Positions 1-6,144 of a stretch of DNA of 6,989 nt are shown here, in pieces (within the stretch, counting starts at the first letter, position 1; every line of letters begins with the position of its first letter). The stretch is from the NCBI GenBank assembly GCA_964412235.1, contig CAYPNT010000114.1:1-6989 (forward strand), read 5' to 3'. Source of the stretch: JAYZQT01 sp964412235. Lineage in GTDB: Bacteria; Pseudomonadota; Alphaproteobacteria; MPNO01; UBA830. The position numbers were made by a program, and so were the translations under genes. Below the pieces are notes generated by a model, which did not search any database, had not been told where the DNA came from, and saw nothing but the letters and a program-made list of their open reading frames with translations.

Positions 1-1
1 C

Positions 2-118
2 GGTAAAGAAGAAAGCTCAATAATATACTCCAACGAAGAAGCAAATGCGCGCGCCGTCTCATCCGGACAGATATTTGAGAGAATGTGGGACTATTTAACG
101 GCAGATGATCCCGAGTAA
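2..118 (+). CDS. C-terminal end of an unrecognised protein (partial at left edge)
   Basis: The frame starting at base 2 is open from the window edge to a TAA at 116-118 and gives 38 residues ending in a hydrophilic tail, ...FERMWDYLTADDPE. The start lies outside the window. The stretch is acidic and contains a likely amphipathic helix (NARAVSSGQIFERMWDYL). I do not recognise the family. The spacing of Ala, Gly and Ile-Phe-Glu is loosely like the last helix of creatininase-type amidohydrolases, but 38 residues are too few to claim this. It runs in the same direction as the sulfatase that starts about 65-77 bases downstream, so the two could share a transcript. Confidence 0.55.
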   Translation, partial: GKEESSIIYSNEEANARAVSSGQIFERMWDYLTADDPE

Positions 119-183
119 ACATGGAAGAACGCGTTAGTGTCCCAACTGCTAAATTTAAGCTATAGACAACCAAACCAAGTTAT
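119..183. other. Short intergenic gap before the sulfatase
   Basis: These 65 bases are AT-rich and hold no hairpin followed by a T run, so no terminator for the upstream gene is visible. A TATAGA hexamer lies in the second half, but I find no -35 element at a usable distance. Read-through from the upstream gene into the sulfatase is as likely as a separate promoter. Confidence 0.4.
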
Positions 184-185
184 AT

Positions 186-193
186 GGGGATGG
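186..193 (+). promoter_or_regulatory. Ribosome binding site that favours the ATG at 196
   Basis: The purine run GGGGATGG lies so that GGGGA (186-190) ends five bases before the ATG at 196. The ATG at 184 has no purine-rich sequence in the preceding bases (ACCAAGTTAT), and the ATG at 190 overlaps the run. The site therefore points to 196 as the working start of the sulfatase gene, giving the N-terminus MTNRPNFLFI, which puts the first metal-binding Asp at residue 13, a normal position in this superfamily. Confidence 0.45.
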
Positions 194-195
194 AT

Positions 196-1794
196 ATGAC
201 CAACCGACCGAACTTTTTATTCATTATTACCGATCAGCATCGCGGAGATCACCTGAGTTGTGCTAACCACCCTGTCCTGAAAACACCAAATATAGACTCA
301 ATCGCCGCGCACGGAACCTTGTTTAACAAGTTCCACGTTGCAACCCCAGTATGTCAGCCCAATCGGTCCACGCTTCTTACCGGCCGAATGCCGTCGCTCC
401 ACGGCGTGCGGTCAAATGGTATTCCCCTCGACATGAGAGCCAGTACCTTCACAGAAGGTCTGCGGACCAGTGGATACCGTACTGCGTTGGTAGGAAAAAG
501 CCATATCCAAAATATGACCGGAATGCCGGCAATGAACACAAGACCGGATATAAGAGAGGGTTACCAATCGCTACGGGAAACAATTCCAGAGGCATTTTCG
601 GAAGATAGTGTTGGCAACTATGGGCAAGAGCATCCAGACACTTGGAAGCCTGGTGTTCCCTATGACCTTGAACTACCGTTTTACGGGTTTGACCACGTTG
701 ATCTCTGTACCGAACACTCCGATCACGTAGGGGGCCAGTACTATGTGTGGTTCAAACAGCAGAGGGAGGACGCCGACGAACTTCGGAATCGCGAAAACCA
801 ATTAGCACATCACTACGTCTGCCCACAAGCATACCGCACGGCGATACCGGAAGAGTTCTATCCGACATCCTATGTGAAAAAAAAGACAATTGAATATATC
901 GACAAACAGGCAAACTCTGGAGACGAAAAACCCTTTTTTCTAATGGCTTCGTTTCCCGATCCACACCATCCCTTCACGCCGCCTGGTAAATACTGGGATA
1001 TGTATAAACCGGAAGATATGGAATTACCCAAGAGCTTTGACTATGGCAACGCCGAACCTCCTCCGCATGTAAAATGGGCACGGGAAACACGAGATGCGGG
1101 TGACGCCGTAACAAATTCACAGAATGCGTTCGCAGTTTATGAACAGGAAGTATTGGAAGCACGTGCTTTAACCTGTGGAATGATAGCGATGATCGATGAT
1201 GCAGTTGGTGAAATAGTCGCACAGTTGCAAGATTCAGGACTCGCAGACAATACTATTGTTATCTTTACAGCGGACCACGGTGATTTTCTGGGTGATCATG
1301 GTCTTATGCTAAAGGGACCCGCCCATTTCGAAGGCGTGACACGCGTGCCTTTCATTTGGTCAGAACCGAATGAGAAAGGGCGAAGTACAGATACGCTAGG
1401 CAGCACTCTCGATATCGCCCAGACTATCCTTGATCGTGCGAAGATTGAACCGTACAACGGTATCCAGGGCCGCAGCCTGCTAAAGGCAATCAAGGGTGAA
1501 GAGGACCCAGGGGCCGTCGAATCAATAATGGTCGAGGACGATCAGCAGAGAGTGTATTTTGGGTATAGTAGACCTCCACGAATCCGATCTCTAATCACTG
1601 ACCGTTACCGCCTCACGATTTCACGTGGCGAAGAATGGGGTGAATTGTATGATCGCCATAACGATCCAGACGAAATGGACAATTTGTTTGACGATCCTCA
1701 ACATGCCCATGTTCGCGCCGACTTATTTGAGAAGCTCACGCACAAACAAATGGAGCTAATCGATACAAGTCCTATGCCAACTATGCGAGCCTAA
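196..1794 (+). CDS. Sulfatase-family hydrolase (arylsulfatase / phosphonate monoester hydrolase type)
   Basis: Alkaline-phosphatase-superfamily enzyme expected to cleave a sulfate or phosphonate/phosphate ester in the cytoplasm; there is no signal peptide. With the start at 196 it has 532 residues, normal for the family. The formylglycine motif C-x-P-x-R is Cys53-Gln-Pro-Asn-Arg57, followed by STLLTGR. Likely metal ligands are Asp13-Gln14 (ITDQHRGD) and Asp360-His361 (TADHGD). Other likely active-site residues are Lys101 and His103 (VGKSH), His257/His258 (DPHHPF) and Lys373. The second half (PFFLMASFPDPHHPF, then a PPGKYWDMYKPEDM stretch) resembles phosphonate monoester hydrolases. An in-frame ATG at 184 would add four residues but lacks a ribosome site. 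Activity needs a formylglycine-generating enzyme, not seen here. The gene converges with the minus-strand operon and overlaps its last gene by four bases. Family assignment is firm; substrate is unknown, and choline sulfatase, arylsulfatase and phosphonate monoester hydrolase all remain possible. Confidence 0.93.
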   Translation: MTNRPNFLFIITDQHRGDHLSCANHPVLKTPNIDSIAAHGTLFNKFHVATPVCQPNRSTLLTGRMPSLHGVRSNGIPLDMRASTFTEGLRTSGYRTALVGKSHIQNMTGMPAMNTRPDIREGYQSLRETIPEAFSEDSVGNYGQEHPDTWKPGVPYDLELPFYGFDHVDLCTEHSDHVGGQYYVWFKQQREDADELRNRENQLAHHYVCPQAYRTAIPEEFYPTSYVKKKTIEYIDKQANSGDEKPFFLMASFPDPHHPFTPPGKYWDMYKPEDMELPKSFDYGNAEPPPHVKWARETRDAGDAVTNSQNAFAVYEQEVLEARALTCGMIAMIDDAVGEIVAQLQDSGLADNTIVIFTADHGDFLGDHGLMLKGPAHFEGVTRVPFIWSEPNEKGRSTDTLGSTLDIAQTILDRAKIEPYNGIQGRSLLKAIKGEEDPGAVESIMVEDDQQRVYFGYSRPPRIRSLITDRYRLTISRGEEWGELYDRHNDPDEMDNLFDDPQHAHVRADLFEKLTHKQMELIDTSPMPTMRA

Positions 1795-2756
1795 GAATTT
1801 AGTAACAGCGATACATTACCCTCTAGGATAGCGGCGCCCTCGCGACCAATTTCCCGAATATCATCCACAAACCTTTTTACAGCTTCTGGTTTGCGTATTT
1901 CTTGAGGGTAATCACTGGCAAACACAATCCTCTCTGTCGGTAACTCTACTATGGAAGATTTTACTGAGCGAACATCACCACAAAAACCAGCAGTGTCAAA
2001 AATCAATCGTTCCCGGATATACCAGTCGAAATCTTTTTCCGGTAGCCCGCCGTGTCGATTACTGCCTTTTGTCCCCCAGAATTCTTTGTCTTGATATGAC
2101 CTGATGCGCCCTAACACCGACGCTATCCCACCTCCAAGATGGGCTACGTGGACAACAAGTTCGGGAAAACGATCAAGGACACCTCCGTTAATTAGCCGTA
2201 TTACTGCCTGCACGATTGAAAATTCTCGACCCACCGAACGGGCCAGATCAAACGCGTCAAACTGTTGAGGATACGTAAGCTGTAAAGCCGGATGAATAAA
2301 GACGAACAAACCGAGTTTTTGGCATTCCTGCCAGAATGGATCTAAGGCGGGGTCATCTAGGGTCAATCCATCAAACTCTGTAGTAATGACGACGCCTTGA
2401 AAACCAAGTTCGTTACGACACCGCGCTAACTCGGAAAATGCCTCAACCCCACCCATTGGATGTGCGTGGGCGAAGCCCTCGAAACGTCCAGAATAATTGT
2501 CGACCGCTTCCCTTGTTCGTGTGTTAATTCTTTTGCTCTTCTCTATCTCCGCGCACATCCCTTCAGCGCAGGAGAGCACGGCAACATCAATTCCTGCCGT
2601 GTCCATCATTTCAATGTGAGCATCAAGATCAAATAGCAGTGAGTGGAAGCTGTAGGACGGGACGCCGTTCTTGTCGAAAAAAGTCTTGGATTTATCTCCA
2701 AAACCCTCAGGGAAAAATTCCTTAGGTGTAAAATGATGTTGAAAATCGACAATCAT
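1791..2756 (-). CDS. ACMSD-type amidohydrolase (metal-dependent hydrolase or decarboxylase)
   Basis: 321-residue TIM-barrel protein of the amidohydrolase-2 family, which holds aminocarboxymuconate semialdehyde decarboxylase, gamma-resorcylate decarboxylase and related hydratases/hydrolases. Visible landmarks: N-terminal VDFQHHFTP (residues 3-11), where the usual D-x-H-x-H reads Asp4-Phe-Gln6-His7-His8; His155 in FIHP; His206 in HVAHLGGG; LIFDTAG at 251-257; and Asp282 in FASDYP. These are the expected metal-binding and catalytic points, except that Gln6 takes the place of the first His. Length is normal. The ATG at 2756 is preceded by AGGA nine bases upstream (2766-2769). It is the last gene of the minus-strand run, 34 bases after the thioesterase, and its TAG overlaps the TAA of the convergent sulfatase. 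It probably acts on a carboxylated product of the pathway by decarboxylation or C-C/C-N cleavage; that role is inference. Cytoplasmic. Confidence 0.9.
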   Translation of the reverse strand: MIVDFQHHFTPKEFFPEGFGDKSKTFFDKNGVPSYSFHSLLFDLDAHIEMMDTAGIDVAVLSCAEGMCAEIEKSKRINTRTREAVDNYSGRFEGFAHAHPMGGVEAFSELARCRNELGFQGVVITTEFDGLTLDDPALDPFWQECQKLGLFVFIHPALQLTYPQQFDAFDLARSVGREFSIVQAVIRLINGGVLDRFPELVVHVAHLGGGIASVLGRIRSYQDKEFWGTKGSNRHGGLPEKDFDWYIRERLIFDTAGFCGDVRSVKSSIVELPTERIVFASDYPQEIRKPEAVKRFVDDIREIGREGAAILEGNVSLLLNS

Positions 2757-2790
2757 GAATGTGTTTCCTAACGGGATTTAGTTGACTAAT

Positions 2791-3201
2791 TTATTTCATT
2801 GCACTTAATGCGGCTCGTTTCTTATCCAACCTTGCCTTCTGACGATTACGGTCAATTACGAACCGCACGTGTTTGCCTTTCCCCACGGTATCCATGCCGT
2901 CATGAACCTCAACTTCGAGATTTATCCGTTGGCCATCCACGCTTGCAATCGTAGCCGTAACCGTTGATACCATGCCAAGAAGCGTAGCTCCTAAATGATC
3001 AACACTTATATGGGCGCCGACAGTCTCCTCCTCGGGGTCTAGATGCTCCTGGCACAACTCCCAACAGGTTTCCTCTATATCACGAACCATGGAGGGTGTG
3101 GAATAAACCCTCATATCGTCTCCCATAAACTCTATCGTCCGCTGGGTATCAATTTCAAATGTTTGTTTCCGCTCAACGCCGGCCTTAAGGCTCGCTCTCA
3201 T
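2791..3201 (-). CDS. Hotdog-fold acyl-CoA thioesterase related to the FlK type
   Basis: 136-residue single hotdog-domain protein. It aligns along its length with fluoroacetyl-CoA thioesterase FlK as I recall it: the FlK triad Thr42/Glu50/His76 falls on Thr35, Glu43 and His69 with exactly the same spacing, and FlK Gly69 falls on Gly62. Shared blocks are LxPEEE..GAHISVDHLGAT (54-73) and VDGQRINLEVEVHDGMDTVGKG (88-109). The Phe residues forming the FlK lid (33 and 36) correspond to Met26 and Asp29 here, so fluoroacetyl-CoA is unlikely to be the substrate. It should release a carboxylic acid from a short or modified acyl-CoA in the cytoplasm. It begins five bases after the ligase stop; its ribosome site GGGGA (3211-3215) lies in the ligase's last codons, which implies coupled translation. 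The adjacent CoA ligase probably makes its substrate or a precursor. Confidence 0.85.
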   Translation of the reverse strand: MRASLKAGVERKQTFEIDTQRTIEFMGDDMRVYSTPSMVRDIEETCWELCQEHLDPEEETVGAHISVDHLGATLLGMVSTVTATIASVDGQRINLEVEVHDGMDTVGKGKHVRFVIDRNRQKARLDKKRAALSAMK

Positions 3202-3206
3202 GATGT

Positions 3207-4745
3207 TTATTCCCCATAAATTTCTCGAATTTTATTTTTAAGGATCTTACCCATTGCACTTTTGGGTAATTCCTCAACAAACGCCATGCGTCTTGGAATT
3301 TTATAACCACCAATGCGCCCCCGACAATGCTCGATGACCGCATCCTGGGTCAACACGGCTCCCGGTTGGACAACGATCGCCGCAAACAGCGCTTCACCAT
3401 ATGTTTCATCAGGCACGCCGACAACAGCGCACTCACTTACATTTTCGTGTTGGTAAAGGACAGCCTCTACCTCCGAAGAATACACATTTTCTCCGCCCGT
3501 AATTATCACATCTTTCTTTCGATCGAGAAGATACATAAAGCCATGTTCATCCATTTTCCCGACATCACCTGTATGAAACCATCCATTTCTAAAAGCGCGG
3601 GCGTTCTCCTGAGGTCTATTTAAATATCCGACTGTAACGTTGGGGCCGCGGACCACTACTTCACCCGCCTCGCCGCAAGCAACTTCATTGCCCTCTTCAT
3701 CAACAATCCGCATATCAATGCCGACCAGCGGTCTCCCAGCAGCCTTTAATATCTCATAATTTTCACTCTCTATTGCACGGACGTGAAAATCTTCATCAAG
3801 TGTCGTGAGTATGGGAGAGGTTTCTGTCAAACCGTAACCCTGTTGTATTTTAGCGTTAGGAAACGCGTCCATTGTCCGCCGGATCCACTCCACAGCCATC
3901 GGCGAAGAACCGTAATAGACACGATCAAGTGACGTGAGGTTATAATTTGAAAAATTTGGTTCCTGCAGCGTTAAAATGATCATCGTTGGCGCCATCATTA
4001 CAGAGGTAACACCGTACTCTTGAACGGCTTGCAATATATCACCTGGGGTGAACGTAGGGAGAAAGGCATGGGCTGCACCGGCGAGTGTGTATCCGGTGCC
4101 AAGTAGATCAGCAGAATGAAACATTGGCGCGACGTGAAGATAAATATCGTTCGATTGCATTTTCATTGGCCCGGTATTCTGCTGTCCGTTTGTAAAAACG
4201 TTTTTATGGGTCAGACGTACTCCCTTAGACCGACCGGTTGTACCACCGGTATAAAGAATGATGGCATCATCGGTCTCGTCACTTTCGCTCCCTTGAGAAA
4301 TTTCTGCGATTTTCAACAAGTCCTCAGTGTTGGGAAAATCTTCATTGGCTGCACCGCTAGGAATACAAATTACACTATTTTTCCACTGTCTGAGGGGTTT
4401 CGTTTCCAAAAATTCTACAAATATGTCCTCCAGAAAAATCTTTTTAACATCAGCATCATTCAAAATGTATTGGATTTCTGGAGCAGCGAGCCGATAGTTG
4501 ACTGGCACGGGCACAATACCACTCCAATAAGCGGCATGAAGCAGCTCAAATTGACGCCAGGAATTGCGACTGATGATCGCAAAACGGTCGCCTTTGGAAA
4601 TACCATTTTGTTCTAAGACCGAAGCGAGCCGTTGCACGCGGTCAATGTGTTCAGACCAAGTGAACCGCACCTCCTTATCAATAATCGCCGTGTTGGCACC
4701 GTATAGGCGTTCTGCACGCTCCAGTGCCGACCGCAGGGTGAGCAT
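3207..4745 (-). CDS. Acyl-CoA synthetase (AMP-forming), FadD-like
   Basis: Complete 512-residue adenylate-forming ligase that joins a carboxylic acid to CoA through an acyl-AMP. The core signatures are all present: P-loop YTGGTTGRSKG (165-175), VAPMFH (205-210), YYGSSPM (277-283), YGLTETSP (304-311), WFHTGD (389-394), DRKKDVIITGGENVYSSEVE (408-427) and the C-terminal catalytic Lys500 in PKSAMGKILK (494-503). The size and the N-terminal LRSALERAERLYGANTAIID layout fit medium-chain or aryl/fatty acyl-CoA ligases such as FadD13-like enzymes; the side-chain specificity cannot be read. The ATG at 4745 has GGAG eight bases upstream (4754-4757). It follows the RidA gene after 65 bases, which hold a possible promoter, and leads directly into the thioesterase. 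No signal peptide; cytoplasmic or loosely membrane-associated. O-succinylbenzoate-CoA ligase-like names in automatic annotation would be family-level only. Confidence 0.95.
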   Translation of the reverse strand: MLTLRSALERAERLYGANTAIIDKEVRFTWSEHIDRVQRLASVLEQNGISKGDRFAIISRNSWRQFELLHAAYWSGIVPVPVNYRLAAPEIQYILNDADVKKIFLEDIFVEFLETKPLRQWKNSVICIPSGAANEDFPNTEDLLKIAEISQGSESDETDDAIILYTGGTTGRSKGVRLTHKNVFTNGQQNTGPMKMQSNDIYLHVAPMFHSADLLGTGYTLAGAAHAFLPTFTPGDILQAVQEYGVTSVMMAPTMIILTLQEPNFSNYNLTSLDRVYYGSSPMAVEWIRRTMDAFPNAKIQQGYGLTETSPILTTLDEDFHVRAIESENYEILKAAGRPLVGIDMRIVDEEGNEVACGEAGEVVVRGPNVTVGYLNRPQENARAFRNGWFHTGDVGKMDEHGFMYLLDRKKDVIITGGENVYSSEVEAVLYQHENVSECAVVGVPDETYGEALFAAIVVQPGAVLTQDAVIEHCRGRIGGYKIPRRMAFVEELPKSAMGKILKNKIREIYGE

Positions 4746-4778
4746 CTTTATTACTCCATTCGGCCTATTCGCATGAGG

Positions 4779-4806
4779 AATATAGATACATATTCATATA
4801 TGAAAA
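4779..4806 (-). promoter_or_regulatory. Possible promoter with palindromic operator ahead of the acyl-CoA ligase
   Basis: Read on the minus strand, TTTTCA (4801-4806; four of six bases of the -35 consensus) is followed after 16 bases by TATATT (4779-4784; five of six of the -10 consensus). Transcription would start about 25 bases before the ligase ATG. The perfect 12-base palindrome TTCATATATGAA (4793-4804) covers the -35/spacer region, where a repressor site would be expected. The region is AT-rich, so chance matches are likely. If real, the ligase, thioesterase and amidohydrolase could be expressed apart from the LLM, transporter and RidA genes. Confidence 0.3.
4793..4804. repeat. Perfect 12-base palindrome
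   Basis: TTCATATATGAA equals its own reverse complement and sits in the only sizeable gap within the minus-strand gene run. The next pair outward does not match, so symmetry ends at 12 bases. It cannot be a terminator for the RidA gene because the T run lies before it, not after it, in that direction, and it has no loop. A small dimeric regulator site is the simplest reading. Confidence 0.45.
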
Positions 4807-4810
4807 AACG

Positions 4811-5212
4811 TCATTCAACACTAGCTCCGAGCATACCAACTGCCTCAATTTCAACTGACATGTTTGGGTGAACTAACTTAGAAACCTCTAACAACGTAGA
4901 AACGGGGAAATCACCTGAAAAATATTCTCTCCTTGCGCGCCACACCTGATCACGATCATTTATGTCCGTTAAAAATATATTAACCTTCACAATGTCCGCC
5001 ATTGTGGCACCCGATGCCTGCATAAGCGCCTTTATTTTATCGAAAATCACAATTGATTGTTCATAGGCATTTTCACCGATAACCGTGTCAAACTCTGCAC
5101 TTCGCGACGTCATCCCCGCAATATAAACGTGATTATCAATGACAAGACAGTTAGACCAGGTCCCTTCAGGTGGTTCACCCACATCCTCTGCTTTTATGCG
5201 TTTTTTGCTCAT
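4811..5212 (-). CDS. RidA (YjgF/YER057c/UK114) family protein lacking the deaminase arginine
   Basis: 133-residue protein with the RidA fold: CLVIDNHVYIAGMTSR (22-37), a helix with FDKIKALMQASGATMADIVKVNIFLTD (57-83), and the C-terminal VEIEAVGML (120-128). Canonical RidA proteins hydrolyse enamine/imine intermediates using an Arg in F-P-A-R-S; here the matching stretch is Phe102-Pro-Val-Ser-Thr106, with no Arg. It thus resembles the Rid subfamilies not known to have imine deaminase activity. I place the start at MSKKR (ATG at 5212): AAGGGG lies eight bases upstream. The frame is open for 66 more codons to 5410, but that part is Cys/Trp-rich, lies wholly inside the transporter gene and has no RidA similarity. 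It starts five bases after the transporter stop, so translation is probably coupled. It may act as a helper or ring-opening product hydrolase for the LLM enzyme, as RutC does for RutA; this is inference. Confidence 0.9.
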   Translation of the reverse strand: MSKKRIKAEDVGEPPEGTWSNCLVIDNHVYIAGMTSRSAEFDTVIGENAYEQSIVIFDKIKALMQASGATMADIVKVNIFLTDINDRDQVWRARREYFSGDFPVSTLLEVSKLVHPNMSVEIEAVGMLGASVE

Positions 5213-5217
5213 ATTGT

Positions 5218-6144
5218 TTACCCCTTTTTTGTCTTCAGAACGGTAGTTAGATAAATTCCCGTAGCAATTAAACAGATGCCAACACCGTGAAAAACATGCA
5301 ATTCCTCTCCGATCAATCCTATCGCAAGTAGCACCGTGAACACTGGAATTAAATGGAGCAAAAGGCCAGCACGCGAGGGGCCAAGACCCTCCACGGCATG
5401 GTTCCACCAAAAAAGTGCAAATATAGAGGCAAAAATTGCGTTAAAACCAGTCGCCCAAGCGGTTGCCCAGATTATAGGGGTCTGCATGTAATAGATATTT
5501 TCAAGTATCCAGAATGGCAACAAAACAACCATTCCAGCGAGTAGGATGCCGAAAAGGAGATTAAGCCGGTCCAGCTCGGGAGGTACGAGACGCATGAATA
5601 CCGCGTACAACGCCCATGTCAGTATTGAAAACAGGATGAAGATGTCGCCAATATTCGGTTTTAAACCAAGGATAACTTCCAAATTCCCTTGTCCAATCAA
5701 ATACAAAACACCCGCCAATGAGATTGCGACCCCGAGCCACTGAATAGGCGTAAGTCGATCTCTAAACATGATCCACGCTACGGCAACAATGGTGACGGGT
5801 TCAGCGGAATTTAGTAATGCGCCGTTGATTGCCGTTGTGAACTGAAGCCCAACAAATAATAATCCGTTGCCACCAATAAAAAGTAACACTCCTTGGAGTG
5901 CAATAAACTTCCAATGTCTCCGCATTATCGGCCATTGCAAATGTAAGCTCTTGCGGCAAATGGGATAGAGGATGAGTACCGCGACAACACAACGCAGAAA
6001 GGATAGGCCAGCGGGCGGAACGGTGCCTGCGACATCTTTAACGAGGATTATGCTACCTGCCCAGCACAGCATTGCGAGCACCCCGGCAACTGCAGGAGGT
6101 GGGGCGTAACGTGACAATATGTTATTGGGCGGGGCGGGGTTCAT
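5218..6144 (-). CDS. EamA/DMT superfamily membrane transporter
   Basis: 308-residue inner-membrane protein with two tandem EamA repeats, approximately residues 18-151 and 165-302, and about ten hydrophobic helices (near 18-37, 46-63, 79-98, 108-127, 133-152, 164-186, 194-213, 223-244, 259-279, 285-304). Typical repeat ends are visible: GALLNSAEPVTIVAVAWIMF then RLTPIQWLGVAISLAGVLYL in the first, and AGLLLHLIPVFTVLLAIGLI then GEELHVFHGVGICLIATGIY in the second. Family members mostly export or take up amino acids, nucleosides and other small metabolites; the substrate here is unknown. The ATG at 6144 has AAGG six bases upstream (6151-6154) and lies within the end of the LLM gene, overlapping it by 23 bases. 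A Pro-rich cytoplasmic head (MNPAPPNNILSRYAPPP) precedes the first helix. Placed between the oxygenase and RidA genes, it probably moves the pathway substrate or a toxic product. Confidence 0.93.
   Translation of the reverse strand: MNPAPPNNILSRYAPPPAVAGVLAMLCWAGSIILVKDVAGTVPPAGLSFLRCVVAVLILYPICRKSLHLQWPIMRRHWKFIALQGVLLFIGGNGLLFVGLQFTTAINGALLNSAEPVTIVAVAWIMFRDRLTPIQWLGVAISLAGVLYLIGQGNLEVILGLKPNIGDIFILFSILTWALYAVFMRLVPPELDRLNLLFGILLAGMVVLLPFWILENIYYMQTPIIWATAWATGFNAIFASIFALFWWNHAVEGLGPSRAGLLLHLIPVFTVLLAIGLIGEELHVFHGVGICLIATGIYLTTVLKTKKG
5221..5226 (-). promoter_or_regulatory. Ribosome binding site fixing the RidA start
   Basis: AAGGGG on the minus strand ends eight bases before the ATG at 5210-5212. 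It is formed by the last Lys and Gly codons of the transporter gene, whose TAA (5218-5220) lies between it and the RidA ATG. This supports the short 133-residue RidA product and coupling to transporter translation. Confidence 0.55.

Noticed and set aside
1791..1802. CTAA...TTAG inverted repeat at the convergent gene ends as a bidirectional terminator.
   Set aside because: Four-base arms of A-T-rich sequence are too weak, and no T run follows.
2778..2789. Imperfect palindrome TTAGT-TG-ACTAA between the thioesterase and amidohydrolase genes, somewhat like a GntR-family operator.
   Set aside because: Five-base arms in an AT-rich 34-base gap inside an operon; there is no promoter around it and no T run to make it a terminator.
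2791..3201. Naming the thioesterase flK and proposing fluoroacetate resistance.
   Set aside because: The lid phenylalanines needed for fluoroacetyl-CoA selectivity are absent, and nothing else in the window concerns organofluorine.
4116..4616. Plus-strand open frame of 166 codons opposite the acyl-CoA ligase.
   Set aside because: It lies fully antisense to a clear ligase core, has no ribosome site and no recognisable protein features.
4805..4830. T run just after the RidA stop (minus strand) as an intrinsic terminator.
   Set aside because: The preceding bases form no stem longer than four pairs with a workable loop; the GCTC/GAGC pair has a one-base loop.
6127..6139. G-rich run GGGCGGGGCGGGG as a G-quadruplex.
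   Set aside because: Only three G runs are present, and the bases are explained by Pro codons in the overlapping gene ends on the minus strand.
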